This document shows, one piece after another, positions 61,755 through 64,000 of a DNA stretch of 64,000 bases. Under the pieces are notes generated by a model that was given only the letters and a program-made list of their open reading frames with translations, searched no databases and had not been told where the DNA came from. A program made the position numbers and the translations under genes. This DNA is from DASUPK01 sp963695805 (GTDB lineage Bacteria > Actinomycetota > Thermoleophilia > Solirubrobacterales > 70-9), in NCBI GenBank assembly GCA_963695805.1, contig CAVOHV010000003.1:1-64000 (forward strand), in the 5' to 3' direction. How positions within the stretch are numbered: position 1 is the first letter of the stretch; each line of letters starts with the position of its first letter.

Positions 61755-63142
61755 CGGCCCTCGACCTTCCCCTCCGCGAACAGGCCACGGGGATCGCCTC
61801 GGGCGAGATCGACGCCGGCGAGCTGCTCGATGCCTGCCTGGCGAGATTCGAGGAGCGCAACCCGGAGCTGAACGCGATAGTCGCGACGTTCCCGGATCAG
61901 TCCCGCGAGATGCTCGAGGCGGCGCCCGACGGACCGCTGCGCGGCGTGCCGGTCGTGATCAAGGACGAGTGGCCGCTCCCCTGGCGCGCCGAGACGGTCG
62001 GCGCGGCGGCGGTGCCGGGAGTCACCACCCACCCAGGCGAGTCGGGCCCCTACCGTGCCCTGCGGGACGCGGGAGCCGTGATCGCCGGGATCGGCAATAT
62101 GCACGAGCTCGGCTCTAGCAGCACGGGCAACACGTCTGTCTACGGAGCCGCGCACAACCCCTGGGACCTCGACCGCTGCCCCGGCGGTTCCTCGAGCGGT
62201 CCGGGCGCGTCCGTCGCCGGCGGGCTCGTGTCCGGCGCGATCGGCGCCGACGGACTCGGATCGATCCGCTATCCGGCCGCCTACTGCGGCCTCACCGGCC
62301 TGAAGCCGACCTTCGGCCGCTCCGCGATGGAGGGTCACCACATCCGCAACACGGAGACGATCGTCTCGGGACCACTCTGCCGCGACGCCGCCGACTGCCG
62401 CCTGCTCGCCTCGGCGATGTTCGGTGAGGAGCTCGCCGCCGATACAGGCGAGGGTGCGCGCAAGCGCAACCCGTTTAGTGAGGGGCTGCGGATCGGGGTG
62501 ATCCGCGACCCATATTGGAGCGACAGCGCGCCCGGCGTCCGCGAAGCCTGCGAGTCCGCACTCGAGTCGCTGCTGTCCGAGGTCGACGGCGATCTGATCG
62601 AGGTGGAGCTCCCCGATCAGGACCTGATCCTCCCCGCCGCCGTCCTGGTCGCTCAATCGGAGGAGGCGGCCCACCTGACTCCGCTCAACTTGAACGCGCT
62701 CCCCGAGGAGCTGAGCGTGCTCAACCGCGGTGTCCTCAAGCTGCGGGACCTGATTCCCGGGAGTCTCACCGCACGAGGCTTCTTGGCACGCGCGCAGGCG
62801 CGCCGCAACCTCGCGCAGCTCTTCGAGCGGATCGACCTCCTCGCCTGGCCGACGGTGCCCGCGGTGGCGCCGCCGCTCGCCGACCCGACGATCGAGCTGC
62901 CCTCCGGCGTGACGTCAGCGGACGCCGGCAACGCCCGCCAGGGCGTGATCGCCAACCTGACCGGGGTCCCCGGCGTGAGCGTTCCCGTGGGCCTGGACGC
63001 CGGCCTGCCGGTGGGCCTGCAGCTGCTGGGCGCGTGGGGCCAGGACGCGCTGCTGCTCGACGCCGCCGAGGCCCTCGAGCGGGCCACGGACCGCGAGTTC
63101 GTGGAACTACGCCCGGCGCTCCATCAACCGGGTCGCGCCTAA
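61751..63142 (+). CDS. Amidase-signature hydrolase
   Basis: A 463-residue amidase with the Ser-cisSer-Lys triad: Lys71 (VVIKDEW), cis-Ser in PGGSSSGPGASVAGGLV (about residue 148) and the nucleophile Ser171 (DGLGSIRYPAAYCGLTGLKPTFG). The order fits the amidase family (AtzE, GatA). It is translationally coupled to the small AtzG-like protein, so the pair probably forms a GatA-GatC-like complex that hydrolyses an amide. No cyanuric-acid or biuret genes are in view. Confidence 0.93.
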   Translation: MTALDLPLREQATGIASGEIDAGELLDACLARFEERNPELNAIVATFPDQSREMLEAAPDGPLRGVPVVIKDEWPLPWRAETVGAAAVPGVTTHPGESGPYRALRDAGAVIAGIGNMHELGSSSTGNTSVYGAAHNPWDLDRCPGGSSSGPGASVAGGLVSGAIGADGLGSIRYPAAYCGLTGLKPTFGRSAMEGHHIRNTETIVSGPLCRDAADCRLLASAMFGEELAADTGEGARKRNPFSEGLRIGVIRDPYWSDSAPGVREACESALESLLSEVDGDLIEVELPDQDLILPAAVLVAQSEEAAHLTPLNLNALPEELSVLNRGVLKLRDLIPGSLTARGFLARAQARRNLAQLFERIDLLAWPTVPAVAPPLADPTIELPSGVTSADAGNARQGVIANLTGVPGVSVPVGLDAGLPVGLQLLGAWGQDALLLDAAEALERATDREFVELRPALHQPGRA

Positions 63143-63178
63143 CGGCGCGACCTCGCGCCTGATTGCAATCCTGGCCCG

Positions 63179-64000
63179 ATGAGTCGGCGGGCATGGTTCG
63201 CGTTCGCGGCGCTCTCGGTGATCTGGGGCGTCCCGTATCTCTTCATCAAGGTCGCGGTGGACGACGGGATCTCGCCGTTCTTTCTGTCCTGGGCGCGGCT
63301 GGTGCTCGGCGCGGGGCTGCTCTTCGCCCTCGTTCCGCGGGGTGGAATCGAGATGCTGCTGCGGGGGCCGCGCGGCTGGATCCTGGCCTACGCAACGGTT
63401 GAGATGGTCGGGCCGTTCCCGCTTATCGCCGCGGGCGAGCAGCATGTCGACTCCTCGGTTGCGGCGATCGTGATTGCGACCGTCCCACTGCTCATCGCCC
63501 TGCTCGCGCTCCGGTTCGATCACACCGAGCGACCGACGCGCACCCGCATGCTCGGCATGCTCATCGGCCTCGCCGGAGTGGTGGCGCTGGTCGGAATCGA
63601 CCTGAGCGGCGAGAGCGGCGAGCTGCTCGGGGCCGGCGCCGTGATGATCGCAGCGGTCGGCTATGCCGCCGGCCCGATGATCATCAAACGGCATCTCCTC
63701 GACTACGACCCGCTCGCGACGATGGCCGCAAGCCTGACCGTCGCCGCGGTGCTCCTCACGCCGGCGGGCCTGCTGACGATCCCGGCGTCCGTTCCGCCCG
63801 CGGACGCCATCAGCTCTCTGATCGTGCTCGGCGTGCTCTGCACGGCGGCAGCCTTCGTGATCCTGATGGTCCTGGTCTCCGAAGTGGGCGCGGGCCGCGC
63901 CTCGATCATCACCTACATCAACCCGGTGATCGCCGTGGCGCTCGGGGTGATCGTCCTCGGGGAGAGCCCCGGCGCAGGGGCGATCGCGGGACTGCTGCTC
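63179..64000 (+). CDS. EamA-family transporter, cut by the window end
   Basis: The ATG at 63179 opens SRRAWFAFAALSVIWGVPYLFIKVAVDDG, and the frame stays open to the window edge with about nine hydrophobic helices and a second repeat opening LLGAGAVMIAAVGYAAG. It is the same superfamily as the gene at 19499 but not closely similar. The 3' end is missing. The gene starts 36 nt after the amidase stop. Confidence 0.9.
   Translation, partial: MSRRAWFAFAALSVIWGVPYLFIKVAVDDGISPFFLSWARLVLGAGLLFALVPRGGIEMLLRGPRGWILAYATVEMVGPFPLIAAGEQHVDSSVAAIVIATVPLLIALLALRFDHTERPTRTRMLGMLIGLAGVVALVGIDLSGESGELLGAGAVMIAAVGYAAGPMIIKRHLLDYDPLATMAASLTVAAVLLTPAGLLTIPASVPPADAISSLIVLGVLCTAAAFVILMVLVSEVGAGRASIITYINPVIAVALGVIVLGESPGAGAIAGLLL

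Overview
The window looks like chromosome from a high-GC actinobacterium, most likely class Thermoleophilia (Solirubrobacterales-like). This is inferred from strong G/C third positions, frequent GTG/TTG starts, a typical actinobacterial SOS box, and many small SnoaL-like proteins that begin MSEENVE and end AAGL(R/S)E, a style common in that class. There are no rRNA genes, no CRISPR array and no intact transposase or integrase. Three tRNA genes lie on the minus strand: a partial one (probably His) at the left edge, Arg(TCT) and Pro(TGG).

Layout. 0-8.3 kb: secreted lipase, RTX-like protein, purU, sterol-desaturase-family membrane protein, a twice-frameshifted acetolactate decarboxylase, a secreted protein and a CHASE2 adenylate/guanylate cyclase. 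8.4-14.2 kb: DUF1015 protein, cobalamin adenosyltransferase, OsmC, SDR, Nudix, DHFR-like reductase, rhodanese. 14.2-19.5 kb: thiolase, class IV aminotransferase, acyl-CoA dehydrogenase and 3-hydroxyacyl-CoA dehydrogenase, a closely packed acyl-CoA oxidation run. 19.5-31 kb: EamA transporter, P450, CocE-type hydrolase, TrxB, a flippase-like membrane protein, a PAP2/AUR1-like protein and a large FAD/Fe-S D-2-hydroxyacid dehydrogenase. 31-38.8 kb: GreA, a frameshifted sigma factor, benzoylformate decarboxylase-like enzyme, SOS-controlled DinB and an SCP2-R2lox fusion. 38.9-45.5 kb: a cytochrome-oxidase-like locus with ctaA and ctaB. 45.6-53.0 kb: an accessory island. 53.0-57.4 kb: the true aa3-type oxidase operon (ctaC, ctaD, a Usp-like gene, ctaE). 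57.4-64 kb: glycosyltransferase, small lipoprotein and zinc-ribbon genes, epoxide hydrolase, an AtzG-like/amidase pair and a second EamA transporter cut by the window end.

Two things stand out. First, the oxidase-like pair at 38895-41365 is homologous to cytochrome oxidase subunits II and I, yet subunit I has lost all six histidine ligands for the hemes and CuB, the active-site Tyr and the D- and K-channel residues, and subunit II has lost four of six CuA ligands. Both reading frames are intact and sit in one operon with heme A synthase, heme O synthase and two tiny membrane proteins. This looks like a maintained, non-catalytic 'pseudo-oxidase'. Second, the stretch 45556-53086 is bracketed by 40-bp direct repeats that both encode the last 12 codons and stop of ctaE, differing only at two synonymous positions. 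Removing the stretch restores a lipoprotein gene facing ctaE across a few bases. That is the signature of an element integrated at the 3' end of a protein-coding gene.

The island carries a tandem array of SnoaL-like genes with exact 3-nt spacers (TAG-NNN-ATG), so neighbours are in frame. One stop has become TGG, fusing two genes, and at least three gene remnants show active birth and death. The leading genes, and a stand-alone relative at 30888, share a promoter with GATACT exactly 9 nt before ATG, predicting leaderless or nearly leaderless mRNA.
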